64,000 nucleotides of DNA from VRUE01 sp963812335 (GTDB lineage Bacteria > Actinomycetota > Thermoleophilia > Solirubrobacterales > 70-9): NCBI GenBank assembly GCA_963812335.1, contig CAWEUU010000002.1:97025-161024 (forward strand). Direction: 5' to 3'. Positions 52,689 through 63,593 of the stretch are shown in pieces (position 1 is the stretch's first letter; each line of letters starts with the position of its first letter). The position numbers were made by a program, and so were the translations under genes. Below the pieces are notes generated by a model. The model saw only the letters and a program-made list of their open reading frames with translations, made no database searches and was not told the origin of the DNA.

Positions 52689-54859
52689 GTGGCAATCTCG
52701 GGCCGCTTGACGACGCTGCTGATCGACAACTACGACTCCTTCACCTACAACCTCTTCCAGTTGCTGGCGGAGATCAGCGGTGAGGAGCCACTCGTGGTCC
52801 GCAACGACGCGGCGAGCTGGGACGAGCTGTCCCGGCTCGGCTTCGACAACGTCGTCATCTCACCTGGACCCGGGCGACCGGACCGGACCGAGGACTTCGG
52901 TGTCTGCGCGGACGCGATTCGCCGCGCGACGGTCCCGCTGCTGGGGGTCTGCATCGGCCACCAAGGGCTGGGCGCCCTCCACGGCGCCGCGGTCGTGCCT
53001 GCCCCCGAACCCGTGCACGGCCGCCTCAGCGCGGTCCTGCACGACGACTCGCCGCTCTTCGCCGGCGTCCCGCGCGAGTTCCAAGCGGTCCGCTACCACT
53101 CGCTGGCCGTAGAGCAGCCGCTGCCTGACGGCCTACGGGGGATCGCCTGGACAAGCGACGGCGTCCTGATGGCGCTCGAACATCGCCACCGCCCGCTCTG
53201 GGGCGTCCAGTTCCACCCCGAGTCGGTTTGCGCCGAACACGGTCGTCGCCTGCTGGAGAACTTTCGGGACTTGAGCATGCGGTGGGACCGGCGGGGACAC
53301 TCCCGGCCGTCCAAGTGCCGGTCTAATGAGACCGGCACTTTGAGTATCCGCCCGTCCGGGAGTGTCCCCGCCGGTCCTCCTCGGAGGCTTGTGGTGGAAA
53401 AGCTTGCGTGGGCCGATCCGGAGCGGGCGTTCGTTGAGCTGTATGGCGGGAGCGCGAACGCGTTCTGGTTGGACAGCAGCCGCACTGACGGAGATGCGCG
53501 GTTCTCGTTCATGGGCGACGACGGCGGGTCGCTGGGCGCCCTGGTCACGTACGGGCTCAAGCGCCGTGAGGTGCGCATTGAGCGTGGTGGGAACGCGGAG
53601 CTGCGGAAGGAATCGATCTTCGACTATCTGGCGGGGGAGCTGGCGCGGCCGCGGCCCGACGGGCCCGAGCTGCCGTTTGAGTTTGATTGCGGGTTTGCGG
53701 GCTGGTTTGGCTATGAGCTGAAGGCCGAGTGCGGGGGGGACGCGGCGCATGAGTCGCCGCTGCCCGACGCAGCGTTCGTCTTTGCCAGTCGGATGATCGC
53801 CTTCGATCATGCCGACGCGCCGCACCTACCTGTTGGCCCTTGTCGAGTCCGGAGGCGAGTTGGAGGCGGATCGTTGGCTCGCGGCGACGGCCGAGCACCT
53901 CGAATCGCTGCCCACCCCGCCGGACGGGGCGCCTTCCTCGGATATGTCCCGAGAAACGCGCCCCGCCGACGCTGATGCCGGCGGTGGGCTGCGCCTCGGC
54001 CGCTCGCGCGAGCGTTACCTGGAGGAGATCGCGGAGTGCAGGCGGTTGCTGGATGAAGGGGAGACCTATGAGGTCTGCCTGACAAACAGCGTCGCCGCCG
54101 ATCCGGGCGAGGTGGAGCCGCTTGAGCTCTACCGGCGCCTGCGCCGCGTCAATCCGGCGCCGTTCTCGTCCTTCGTGCGCTTCGGCGAGGCGGCCGTGCT
54201 CAGCTCCTCGCCGGAGCGCTTCCTGCGCATCGGCCGCGACCGCTGGGTCGAGGCGAAGCCGATCAAGGGGACGAGCCGGCGCGGCGCGACCCCGGCCGAG
54301 GACGTCCGCCTCGCCGAGCGCCTGCGCTCCGACGAGAAGAACCGAGCCGAGAACCTGATGATCGCCGACCTGCTGCGCAACGACCTCGGCTCCGTCTGCG
54401 AGGCGGGCACCGTGCACGCCCCGTCGCTGATGCAGGTCGAGAGCTACGAGACCGTGCACCAGCTGGTCACCACCGTGCGCGGTCTGCTCGGCGAGGAGCG
54501 CGGCCCGCTCGACTGCATCCGCGCCTGCTTCCCGCCGGGCTCGATGACGGGCGCGCCGAAGCGGCGCACGATGCGGATCATCGACGAGTTGGAGGGCGGC
54601 CCGCGCGGCGTCTACTCGGGTGCGATCGGCTACCTCGGCCTCGGCGGCGGCTGCGACCTCAGCGTCGCGATCCGCGCGATCGTGCTCGACGGCGCCACGG
54701 CGACCGATCGGCGCCGGCGGTGCGATCGTCGCCCAGTCGGACCCCGAGGCCGAGTACGAGGAGATGCTGCTGAAGGCAGACGCGGTGCTGCGCGCCCTGG
54801 GCCCCGGCGCCGACCTCCCTACAGCCGGGTCAGCTTCTCCGACTCGATCTCGCGCGTGA
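52689..54859 (+). CDS. pabB: aminodeoxychorismate synthase, PabA-PabB fusion (two frameshifts)
   Basis: Makes 4-amino-4-deoxychorismate from chorismate and glutamine. The glutaminase part (about 190 residues) has DNYDSFTYNLFQ, GVCIGHQGLGALHGA with the nucleophilic cysteine and WGVQFHPESV. A linker containing the nested palindrome 53285-53377 leads in frame to the PabB part, whose PIKGTSRRG carries the lysine typical of PabB (alanine in TrpE), with AENLMIADLLRNDLG and PPGSMTGAPKRR after. Frame breaks at about 53815 and 54700 are probably errors. Alternatively pabB starts separately at GTG 53394, which has GGAGG 6 nt upstream. Confidence 0.88.
53285..53377. repeat. nested palindrome between glutaminase and PabB domains
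   Basis: The outer arms 53285-53306 and 53356-53377 are perfect 22-bp complements; inside, 53313-53324 and 53329-53340 form a perfect 12-bp hairpin with loop AATG. There is no stop codon in the pab frame, so the element is translated as about 31 residues of linker. No T-run. Confidence 0.9.
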
Positions 54860-56071
54860 CGCCGCGGAAGTCGATCGTCAGCGGCGCCCGCTCGACCACG
54901 TCGGCGTAGTCGATCCCCGGGTGGGCGGTGACGATCGCCGCCACGTCGGCGGTGGCGAGGCCCTCGTCGAGCCCGACCGAGCGCAGGCCGAACTCGGCCA
55001 GCTCGGGGGCGAAGGCGTCGTGGTAGGCGACCTCGGCGCCGAGCTCGCGCAGCAGGGCGACGATCTCCAGCGCCGGCGACTCGCGGATGTCGCCGACGCC
55101 GGCCTTGTAGCTGACCCCGAGCAGCAGCACGCGTCGAGCCCTTGACCGCCTTTTCGTCTTCGTTCAGGGCACGCGCGATGCGATCGACGCAGTAGGCGGG
55201 CTGGGAGCGGTTGACCTTGCCCGCGAGCTCGATGAACTCGGGGTAGAAGTCGTGCTCGCGCGCCTTGAAGGCGAGGTAGAAGGGGTCGACCGGCAGGCAG
55301 TGGCCGCCCATGCCGGGGCCGGGGTCGAAGCGCATGAAGCCGAAGGGCTTGGTCGCGGCGGCATCGATCACCTCCCAGACGTCGATCCCGAGCTTCTCGC
55401 AGAGCTGCGAGAGCTCGTTAACGAGGGCGATGTTGACCGAGCGGAAGATGTTCTCCAGGAGCTTCGCCAGCTCCGCCGCCTCCGGCGTGGAGAGCACCAC
55501 GACCTCTCGCAGACCAGCTCGTAGAGCTGCCGTGCCCGCTCGGCGCAGGCCGGCGTCAGGCCGCCGACCAGCTTCGGCGTGCTGCGCACGGCGTAGTCGG
55601 TGCGGCCCGGGTCGATCCGCTCGGGCGAGAAGGCGAGGTGGAAGTCGCGCGCCGGCCTTCAGCCCGGAGCTGCCTCGAGGATCGGCAGCAGGCGCTCGCG
55701 CGTCGTGCCCGGGTAGGTGGTCGACTCGAGCACGACCAGCTGGCCCGGCTGCAGCACCGCGGCGAGCGCCGCCGCCGATTCGTTCAGGTAGGTCAGGTCG
55801 GGCTCGCGCGAGCCGGTCAGCGGCGTCGGCACGCAGATCACGACCGCCTCGCACTCGCCCAGATCGCCGACGTCGGTAGTCGCCCGCAGTCGCCCCGCGA
55901 GCGCGCGCGAGCGTCTCGTCGGGGATGTCCTCGATGTAGCTGCGGCCGTCGTTCAGCGCCTCGACCTTGCGCCGGATCGGCATCGAGGCCGACGACCTCG
56001 TGCTCCGCCTCGGCGAAGGACACGGCCAGCGGCAGCCCGACGTAGCCGAGCCCGACGATTCCGATCTTCAT
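54819..56071 (-). CDS. nucleotide-sugar dehydrogenase, UDP-HexNAc type (several frameshifts)
   Basis: Oxidises an NDP-sugar C6 to the uronic acid for polysaccharides. Pieces in order: MKIGIVGLGYVGLPLAVSFA (Rossmann start, ATG 56071), VVICVPTPLTGSREPDLTY, VLESTTYPGTTRERLLP, AELAKLLENIFRSVNIALVN, the catalytic cysteine in GMGGHCLPVDPFYLAFKA, and the C-terminal VLLLGVSYKAGVGDIRESPA to FRGVTREIE. GGHCLPVDPFYL is typical of UDP-GlcNAc/ManNAc dehydrogenases. At least five single-base frame changes occur between 55130 and 55990; all domains are otherwise present. Confidence 0.85.
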
Positions 56072-56104
56072 CGGCGGAGAGTGTAGAGCGGCCGCGGCGG
56101 ACCG

Positions 56105-57560
56105 CTATCCGAACGGCGGCTGGACGAAGTCGGGGACCGGCTGCATCGAGAAAGGCAGCGACGGTCTGCCGGCGTAGACCGCCCGCGCGGCGCCGTGTCT
56201 GTTGCGCCCATAGCGGCTGCCGCGCCAGGCCGCTGAAGATCCCCGCCGCGTTGGCGCGCACGACCGCCGCCTTGCGCCAGTGGCCGCCCTTGAGGATCTG
56301 GATGACGACCCTGCCGCGGCTGCTGGTAGGCGTGCGGCCCCAGAAGTAGAGGCCCCTTCTTGCGCGGGTAGGCGACGAAGGGGAAGCGGTAGGCGGTGAG
56401 GAATTCCTTCGGCTGGTCCAGGGCCACGGTCGGCCCGCGGAAGTAGAGGCCGGACTGGAGCGGTCTGACTGAAGGGCAGGTTCGGTTCCGGCGCGGAGTC
56501 GCGCAGGCTGTACCAGAAGAAGTATTCGACCCCGACGCTCCACGAGCGATAGAGCGCTTCGGCGACCCAGCGGTTCTCGATCTTCATCGGCAGTCCGCCC
56601 GGGTCCGGCGGGTTCGAGTCCCAGGAGAGCTCCATGATCCAGAGCGGCGTGTGCTTGTACATGCCCTTGATCCGTCCGGCGCGGTCGGCGGCGGCGAGCA
56701 GCGTCGTCAGCTTCTTCAGGTCGCCGAGCTCGACATCGTTGACGCCGCCTTCGTGGGTCGGCCCGCCGGTCGTGTAGGGATGGATGTCGAAGACGTCGAA
56801 GTGGACGCCGCCTTCGCAGTTGCCCGGCGGTCGGCTGCGGGTTGCTGTGGCCCTTCATGCAGAGCAGCAGGCGGGTGAAGCGCAGCGGCCCGATCGTGTA
56901 CTTGGGCACGGCGATCGGGCCGAGCCCGGCGGCGATCACGATGTCGGTCGGGTCGACCGCCTTGATCGCCGCGTAGAAGCGGTTGATCAGGGTGCGGTAG
57001 AGGTCCGGCGAGACGGGCTTGCTCCCGTCGTACTGCGGGTTGAAGAAGAGGCTCAGGTTGGGCTCGTTGAGGCCCTGCCAGTAGACGACCCGCGGCAGGC
57101 CGCGAAGCTGCCGCTATAGCGGCGCGCGGCCGCGGTGGCGAAGGCGGCGAGCGCGTTCGGGTCGGGGTTGCACGGCGCGTCTGTTTCGCCGGAGTGGCAG
57201 CGCTGCGCCCAGAGCGGCGCGCCGCGGATCTGCAGCACCGGCTTCAGGCCGGCGGCGACGGCGCGGGCCACCCAGAGGTCGGTGAATTCCCAGTCGTAGT
57301 TGCGGGTCGGCGGGGTTTTCCGGATTCCAGGAGGCGGGCTCGGCTTCCGGCGCGACCGAGGCCCAGCGCAGCGGCGTCTGCACGAGCTGGGCGCCCGGCG
57401 CGCTTGGCGTTCTCGAAGGCGGCGGCGTCGTTGTCGTAGACGTAGGAGACGCCGGTGTGCAGCGGCGCGCGGCGCTTGCCACGGCGGGCGCCGGCCGGAG
57501 GCGAGCGCGGCGGCCAACGCGGCGCGAGCGCCAGCGAGGCGGCAGTGCGGCGCGGTCTGC
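56105..57560 (-). CDS. secreted clan GH-A-like glycoside hydrolase (frameshifted)
   Basis: Assembled across several frames the protein reads HTGVSYVYDNDAAAFENAKR, LVQTPLRWASVAPEAEPASW, GLKPVLQIRGAPLWAQRCHS, YWQGLNEPNLSLFFNP (acid/base glutamate in NEPN), VFDIHPYTTGGPTHEG and TPLWIMELSWDSNPPDPG (nucleophile-type glutamate), then a beta-rich C-terminal domain ending PVPDFVQPPFG. This is the TIM-barrel plan of GH5/GH39-like enzymes. A likely exported start lies near 57560 but is obscured. Between polysaccharide genes, so possibly a glycan-processing enzyme. Confidence 0.7.
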
Positions 57561-57581
57561 CCGGCTGGAAGGGAAGCAGGC

Positions 57582-58207
57582 TCAGCGGCGGCTCAGGCCG
57601 CCGCGTCGTCTCTGCCGCAGGACGAAAGCGAGCGCCCAGATGACGTCGCGAGCAGCGAGCAGCGGCAGCAGCAGGCCGAGCTCGCCGGTCGAGGAGGAGC
57701 CGGTCGCCTGGCCGAGCACCTCGCCCAGGCCGGAGGAGCCGCTGGGATGTCGAGCCGGCGCTCGGCCGCGGCTGCTTTGGGGGACGCCGTTCGGCGGCTT
57801 CTTCCGCCTTCGCTGCGCCGCCGCCGGCCTCGGCCGGCCTCCGCGCGTCGGCGTGGTGCGGCGCCGTTTCGCCGGCCGGCTTGGAAGCGGGTTCCGGGTC
57901 GCGCGCCGGTGGCCGGCGCGGGCTCCGCGCGGTCGCGGCGACGACCTCGGCCACTTCGGCCCTGCGACCTTTCTCGAGCTTCTTCGCCTTGTGCGAGCCG
58001 AGCACGGATGCCGGCGAGCGCCTTGCCGTGGTCGCCCGCCTTGCCGGCGTCCTTCTGGCCACCGCCGGTCGGGATCGCCTCGGTGTACTGCGTCGCCGCC
58101 GAGTTCTCCGGCGGGACGGCGGGTGCGGCGGCCGCCGTCGCGGGCAGGACGAGGGCCGCGATCGCGACCGCGCACAACCCGAGCCCGTTCTTCAGCGTTT
58201 CGATCAT
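57582..58207 (-). CDS. membrane-anchored secreted protein with Ala/Arg/Glu-rich middle (frameshifted)
   Basis: ATG at 58207 begins MIETLKNGLGLCAVAIAALV, a signal peptide ending TAAAAPAVP. A short start domain (ATQYTEAIPTGGGQKDAGKA) is followed by a low-complexity charged region and, in another frame, a C-terminal anchor STGELGLLLPLL then WALAFVLRQRRRGG with a basic stop-transfer. Signal, linker and C-terminal helix suggest a cell-surface protein. Frame changes near 58010 and within the tail. Function unknown. Confidence 0.6.
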
Positions 58208-58282
58208 CGATCCGATAACGAGGGAAGGCGCCGTCCGCGTGCGCCGCAGTCCATCCGATCCGGCTTCGTAGCATAGAACCCG

Positions 58283-60231
58283 ATGACCACAGCTTCGATG
58301 CGGCGCACGGCGCCCCTTGATCACGCTCGCCGAGTCGAGTGGGGCGCTACCACGACCTGGCTGCTCTGCTTCGGCCTGGTCGCCTACCTCGGGCTGAAGG
58401 GGGGCGGCTACGACCCGCTGGTCCACGACCAGGTCGGGATCGCCGTCTGGTGGGTGGTCCTGGCCGCGGTGGCGGTCGGCGCCCTGCCCCGCGCGACGGC
58501 CCGGCAGGCTCGCCTGGGCCGCGCTCGGGCTGCTCGCCGCCTTCGTCGTCTGGACCGCGCTGAGCCTGACCTGGACCGAGAGCACCGAGCGGACGTCCGC
58601 CGACCTCGCCCGCGTCGCCGCCTACCTCGGCGTCTTCGCCTTCGCGCTCTTCGCGCGCGGCAGGCGACGGCGCCCGCCGCTTGGTCGGCGCGGTGGCGGC
58701 CGGCATCGTCCTCGTCGCGGCCGTCGCCCTGCTCTCGCGCTTCGCACCCGGCCTGTTCCCGGCGCCAACCAGACCGCCGCTTCCTCAGCCAGCGACCAGG
58801 AACGGCTCTCCTACCCGCTGCACTACTGGAACGCGCTGGCGGCGCTGGTCGCGATCGGCCTGCCGCTGGTGCTGCGGGTCGCGACCGACGCCCGGGGGTC
58901 GCGCTGCGCGCCGCCGCCGCCGCGGCGCTGCCGGTGCTGGCGCTGACGATCTTCTTCACCCTCTCGCGCGGCGGGATCGGCGCCGCGGCGATCGCCCTGG
59001 CGGTCTTCGTCGGCTTCAGCCCGGACCGCGCTGGCGAAGCTGCCGACGCTGCTGGTCGCCGCGGCTGGCGGCGCGGTGCTGATCGTCGGCCGCCGACCGC
59101 CGCGACGCCCTCCAGCACGGCCTGCTGAACGCGACCGCGCGCAGCCAGGGCGACCGGATGCTGGCGATCACGCTCGGCGTCTGCGCCGCCGCGGCCTGGT
59201 CGCAGGTGGCGATCTCGCGCGGCGCGGGGCGGTCGAACGGCCCGGCTGGACGGTCGCCTCGCGAGCGCCAGACGCTCGCCGTTCTCGGCGCCGTCGCCCT
59301 GGCGGTCGCTGGTCGCGTCGCGGCGGCCGGGCGAGCGCCCGGCCGCGCCTCCGACGCCTGGGACGAATTCAAGCGGGCCGAGGGCCCGGGCAAGGGCGCC
59401 GACCGGCTCGGCAGCGCCGCCGGCCAGAACCGCTACCAGCTGTGGAGCGCGGCGGTGAAGGAGAACGCGACCAGGCCCCTCACCGGCACTGGCTCGGGCA
59501 CCTTCGAGTACTGGTGGGCGCGCACGGCGACGGCCCGAGATCGTCCGCGACACCCACTCGCTCTACTTCCAGACGCTGGGCGAGCTGGGGATCGTCGGCC
59601 TGCTCCTGCTGCTGGCCTTCGTGCTGGCGGTCCTCGGCGGCGGCGCGCGAGAGCTGCGCTGCGCGCCGCGCCGCCGGCGCGCCGCCGCTTGCCGCCGCGC
59701 TGGCCGGCTGCGTCGCCTTCTTCTTCGACCGCCGCCTTCGACTGGATGTGGCAGATGCCGGTGCTGCCGGTGGCGCTGCTGCTGCTCGCCGCGATCCTCG
59801 TCACCGCGCGTCGCGGCGAGGCCGGGCGGCGGCGGCGCTCGGCCTGCCGCGCGGCTCGGCGTCGCGGCGGTCGCGTCGCCGCCATCGTCGCGATCGCGAT
59901 CCCGCTGGCGGCGACCAGCCTGGTCCGCCAGAGCGAGGCCGACCCCGCGCCGGCGACCTGACGGCGGCGCTGAGGCCGCCCGCAGCGCCCAGAACGTCAG
60001 CCGGGCGCGGCCGCGCCGCGCCTGCAGCAGGCGCTGGTGCTGGAGCGGGGCGGCGACCTACCGCCGCTGCCGCCGCCGCGGGCGCCGCGACCGAGCGCGA
60101 GCCGACCAACTGGCGGACCTGGCTCGTCCTTTCGCGGATCGAGGCCGAGCGCGGCCGTGCCGCGATTGCGTGTGCGCGACTTCTCGCGCGCCCGATCGCT
60201 GAACCCGCATTCGACCCTGTTCGACCGCTGA
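58283..60231 (+). CDS. O-antigen ligase/polymerase-like membrane protein with TPR-like tail (frameshifted)
   Basis: A polytopic protein assembled across many single-base frame changes. Helices begin TTWLLCFGLVAYLGLKGGGY; AAYLGVFAFALFARG and VLALTIFFTLSRGGIGAAAI follow (the SRGG is typical of WzyC/WaaL-like proteins), and the catalytic-loop region reads NRYQLWSAAVKENATRPLTG with GSGTFEYWW and DTHSLYFQTLGELGIVGLLL. The C-terminus resembles a TPR hairpin pair (ATEREPTNWRTWLVLSRIEA to LNPHSTLFDR). It likely ligates or polymerises surface glycan, in line with the neighbouring sugar dehydrogenase and hydrolase. Confidence 0.8.
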
Positions 60232-60294
60232 GCCGGGCGAACCGCGCGATGCCCTGGGATACTTCCCCGCCACCATCGAATCGAAGGGAGAGAG

Positions 60295-60597
60295 ATGAGC
60301 CTGCCGGCCCGATTCGCAGCGCTTGCTCGCAATGGTTCTCGCCGGGCTGCTCGTCGCCGGCTGCGGGGAAACCGTGATCGACGACGTCAAGACCGAGGAC
60401 GCGATCGAACAGAACCTACGAAGTCGCTCGGCAAGAAGGTTGCCTCGGTCGACTGCCCGTCCGGGGTCGAGGTCGAAGCGGGCACGAGCTTCGATTGCAC
60501 GGTGAAGCTGTCCGGCGGCAAGAGCGAAACGGCGACGCTGAAGATCCTCAACGAAGACGCCGACGTCGAAGTGGCCGACCTCCAGCCCGATAAGTAG
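60295..60597 (+). CDS. DUF4333 lipoprotein (two frameshifts)
   Basis: ATG at 60295 after AAGGGAGAGAG. Read across a break near 60325 the start is SLPARFAALLAMVLAGLLVA followed by GC, a lipobox; a second break near 60418 joins EDAIEQNL to KSLGKKVASVDCPSGVEVEA and FDCTVKLSGGKSETATLKIL. The two cysteines in VDCPSG and FDCTV and the final strand match DUF4333. A small envelope lipoprotein of unknown role common in actinobacteria. Confidence 0.75.
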   Translation: MSLPARFAALARNGSRRAARRRLRGNRDRRRQDRGRDRTEPTKSLGKKVASVDCPSGVEVEAGTSFDCTVKLSGGKSETATLKILNEDADVEVADLQPDK

Positions 60598-60607
60598 AGT
60601 GCCGCAA

Positions 60608-62421
60608 ATGAGCCAATCACCACGGCCGACGCGCCGACCACCCACGCAAAGCTCCTCGACTGGGTCGGGGAGATCGCCGCCCTGACCCAGCCCGACGCCA
60701 TCCACTGGTGCGACGGCTCCGCCGAGGAGTACGACCAGCTCGCGCAGGCGCTGATCGACGCCGGCACCTTCGAGCGCCTCTCCGACGCCAAGCGCCCCAA
60801 CTCCTACCTCGCCCTCTCCGACCCCGGCGACGTCGCCCGGGTCGAGGACCGCACCTTCATCTGCTCCGAGAACGAGGCCGACGCCGGCCCGACCAACAAC
60901 TGGCGCGACCCGGCCGAGATGCGCGACGACGCTGAAGCGCGCTCTTCAACGGCTGCATGCAGGGCCGCACGATGTACGTCGTGCCCTTCTCGATGGGCCC
61001 GCTCGGCTCGCCGATCGCCCACATCGGCGTGCAGCTGACCGACTCGGCCTACGTCGCGACCAACATGCGGATCATGACCCGGATGGGCAAGGGCGCGCTC
61101 GACGTGCTCGGCGCCGACGGCGAGTTCGTCCCCTGCGTGCACTCGGTCGGGATGCCGCTCGCCGAGGGCCAGGAGGACGTGCCCTGGCCCTGCAACGCCG
61201 ACAACAAGTACATCGTCCACTACCCCGAGACGCGCGAGATCTGGTCCTACGGCTCCGGCTACGGCGGCAACGCGCTGCTCGGCAAGAAGTGCTTCGCGCT
61301 GCGGATCGCCTCGGCGATGGCCCGCGACGAGGGCTGGATGGCCGAGCACATGCTGATCCTCAAGCTGACCTCGCCCGAGGGCAAGGTCAAGTACGTGACC
61401 GGCGCCTTCCCCTCGGCCTGCGGCAAGACCAACCTGGCGATGCTGATCCCGACCCTGGCCGGCTGGAAGGTCGAGACGGTCGGCGACGACATCGCCTGGA
61501 TGAAGTTCGGCGACGACGGCCGCCTCTACGCGGTCAACCCCGAGGCCGGCTTCTTCGGCGTCGCGCCGGGCACCGGCCACAAGACCAACCCCAACGCGAT
61601 GGACACGATCGAGCGCAACACGATCTTCACCAACTGCGCCAAGACCGACGACGGCGACATCTGGTGGGAGGGGATGACCGGCGAGCCGCCCGCGCACGCG
61701 ATCGACTGGCACGGCAACGACTGGACGCCGGACTCCGACAAACCCGCCGCCCACCCCAACGCCCGCTTCACGCACGCCGGCCTCGCAGTGCCCGTGGATC
61801 GCGCCCGAGTGGGAGGACCCGGCCGGCGTGCCGATCGACGCCTTCCTGTTCGGCGGCCGCCGGGCGACCACGGTGCCGCTGGTGCACGAGGCGTTCGACT
61901 GGGAGCACGGCGTCTTCCTCGGCGCGACGATGTCCTCGGAGAAGACCGCCGCCGCGGCCGGCAACGTCGGCGAACTGCGCTTCGACCCGATGGCGATGCT
62001 GCCGTTCTGCGGCTACAACATGGCCGACTACTTCGGCCACTGGCTGAAGCTGGGCGAGCGCGAGGGCGCCGAGCTGCCGAGGATCTTCTACGTCAACTGG
62101 TTCCGCAAGGACGCCGACGGCAAGTTCCTCTGGCCCGGCTTCGGCGAGAACAGCCGCGTGCTCGAGTGGGTCTTCCGCCGCTGCGACGGCGAGGCCGAGG
62201 CGGTCGAGACGCCGATCGGGCTGCTGCCCGCCGAGGGCGCGATCGACACCGAGGGCCTCGACGATCTCCGAGGAGCAGATGCGCGAGCTGCTCACCGTCG
62301 ACGCGGAGCTGGTCAAGCAGCAGCTGCCCCAGGTCAAGGAGCACCTCGAGCGCTTCGGCGACCAGCTGCCGGCAGGAGATCGGCGAGCAGCTGGAGGCGC
62401 TCAGAGCAGCGCCTGGGCTGA
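60608..62421 (+). CDS. pckG: GTP-dependent phosphoenolpyruvate carboxykinase (several frameshifts)
   Basis: Converts oxaloacetate and GTP to PEP, CO2 and GDP, for gluconeogenesis. About 600 residues across frames: AIHWCDGSAEEYDQL, GRTMYVVPFSMGPLGSPIAH, the kinase-1a loop with the reactive cysteine GAFPSACGKTNLAM, VGDDIAWMKFG, FFGVAPGTGHKTNPNAM, TPWEG-like DIWWEGMTGEPP, FLFGGRRATTVPLV and FGENSRVLEWVFRRCDG. Frame changes near 60625, 60935, 61786, 62265 and 62370. All catalytic motifs are intact, so the gene is probably functional with sequence errors. Confidence 0.92.
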
Positions 62422-62434
62422 GCCCAGGCGCTGC
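62406..62434. terminator. bidirectional terminator between convergent pckG and lyase genes
   Basis: The arms 62406-62419 and 62421-62434 are perfect 14-bp complements (GCAGCGCCTGGGCT and its complement) with a minimal loop, covering the pckG stop, 6 nt from the lyase stop. No T-run, but strong GC. Confidence 0.65.
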
Positions 62435-62439
62435 GCACG

Positions 62440-63494
62440 CTACAGCCCGTAGGCCTCGGCCAGCTCCGGGTCCTTCGCGGCCAGCATCTCGGCCAGCTCG
62501 ACCATCACCTTGCACTGCTTCCAGGTGGCGTCGTCCTGCATCTTGCCGTCGATCATGTGGACGCCGCGGCCGTCGGGGATCGCCTCCAGGACTTTCTTGG
62601 CGAACTTGACCTCGTCCGGGCGGCGGGCTGAAGACCTTCTTGGCGATCTCGATCTGGACCGGGTGCAGCGACCAGGCGCCGACGCAGCCGAGCAGGAAGG
62701 CGGCGCGGAACTGGGTCTCGCAGCCGGCCGTGTCCTTGATGTCGCCGAAGGGGCCGTAGAAGGGCAGGATCCCGGTCGCGGCGCAGGCGTCGACCATGCG
62801 CGCGATCGAGTAGTGCCAGGGGTCCTGCTGGGCGGTGACGCGTGTCGGCCTCGGGGTTCTCGGGGTCGGCCGGGTCCTCCATCGAGCGGTAGCCGGGGTG
62901 GCCGCCGCCGACCCGGGTCGTCTTCATCCGCCGCGAGGCGGCGAGGTCGGCGGGGCCGAAGCTCATGCCCTGCATGCGCGGGCTGGCGGCGGCGATCTCC
63001 TCGACGTTGACGACGCCCTGCGCGGTCTCGAGGATCGCGTGGACGAGGATCGGCCGGTCGAGCCCGGCCTTCGCCTCGAGCTGGGCGAGCAGGCGGTCGA
63101 CGTAGTGGATGTCCCAGGCGCCCTCGACCTTGGGCACCATCACGACCTCGAGCTTGTCGCCGATCTCGGCGACCAGGGTGGTCAGGTCGTCGAGCACCCA
63201 GGGGCTCTCCAGCGAGTTGACCCGGGTCCAGAGCGCGGTCTGGCCGAAGTCGGACTCCTTGGCGGCCTTGATCAGGCCCGGCCGCGCGGCCTCCTTGCGG
63301 TCGACCGGGATCGCGTCCTCGAGGTTGCCGAGCAGGATGTCGGTCTTCTCCGCGATGTCGGCCGCCTTGGCGACCATCTTCTCGTTCGAGAAGTCGAGGA
63401 AGTGGATCATCCGCGAGGGCGTGACGGGGATCTCGCGCAGCGGCTCGGGCGCGCCGATCGCCTGCGGCTGGAAGAAGTCTCTGGGGTTTCTCAA
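62440..63494 (-). CDS. malyl-CoA lyase-like HpcH/HpaI family protein (two frameshifts)
   Basis: A citrate-lyase-beta/aldolase-fold enzyme that cleaves or forms malyl-CoA-type esters with Mg2+. TTG at 63494 follows GAGGAG. Motifs: SRMIHFLDFSNEKMVAKAA, LLGNLEDAIPVDRKEAARPG (acidic metal site), LWTRVNSLESPWVLDDL, VVMVPKVEGAWDIHYVD, HAILETAQGVVNVEEIAAAS (E-T metal ligand) and GMSFGPADLAASRRM. After breaks near 62840 and 62635 it goes on to the C-terminal ILPFYGPFGDIKD and the lid. L-malyl-CoA/beta-methylmalyl-CoA lyase is the closest idea; citryl-CoA use is possible. Confidence 0.82.
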
Positions 63495-63593
63495 GCTGCT
63501 CCTCGGGTCGGGGGCGGTGCGTGCGGAAATCTAGTCGACGCCCGGACCCGGCGGCTCGCAGGGTTTCCGCCGCCGCCGCCGTACATGCAGTGG

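Noticed and set aside
56598..56615. tRNA T-arm-like sequence GGGTTCGAGTCCCAGG
   Set aside because: It lies inside the glycoside hydrolase coding region (encoding WDSNPPDP on the minus strand), and no D-arm, anticodon arm or acceptor stem can be found around it.
50741..63494. Reading the frameshifted genes as a block of pseudogenes
   Set aside because: The breaks are single-base, spread evenly through housekeeping genes such as sucC, sucD and pckG, motifs remain intact on both sides, and the change in frequency is abrupt. Sequence error is the simpler explanation.
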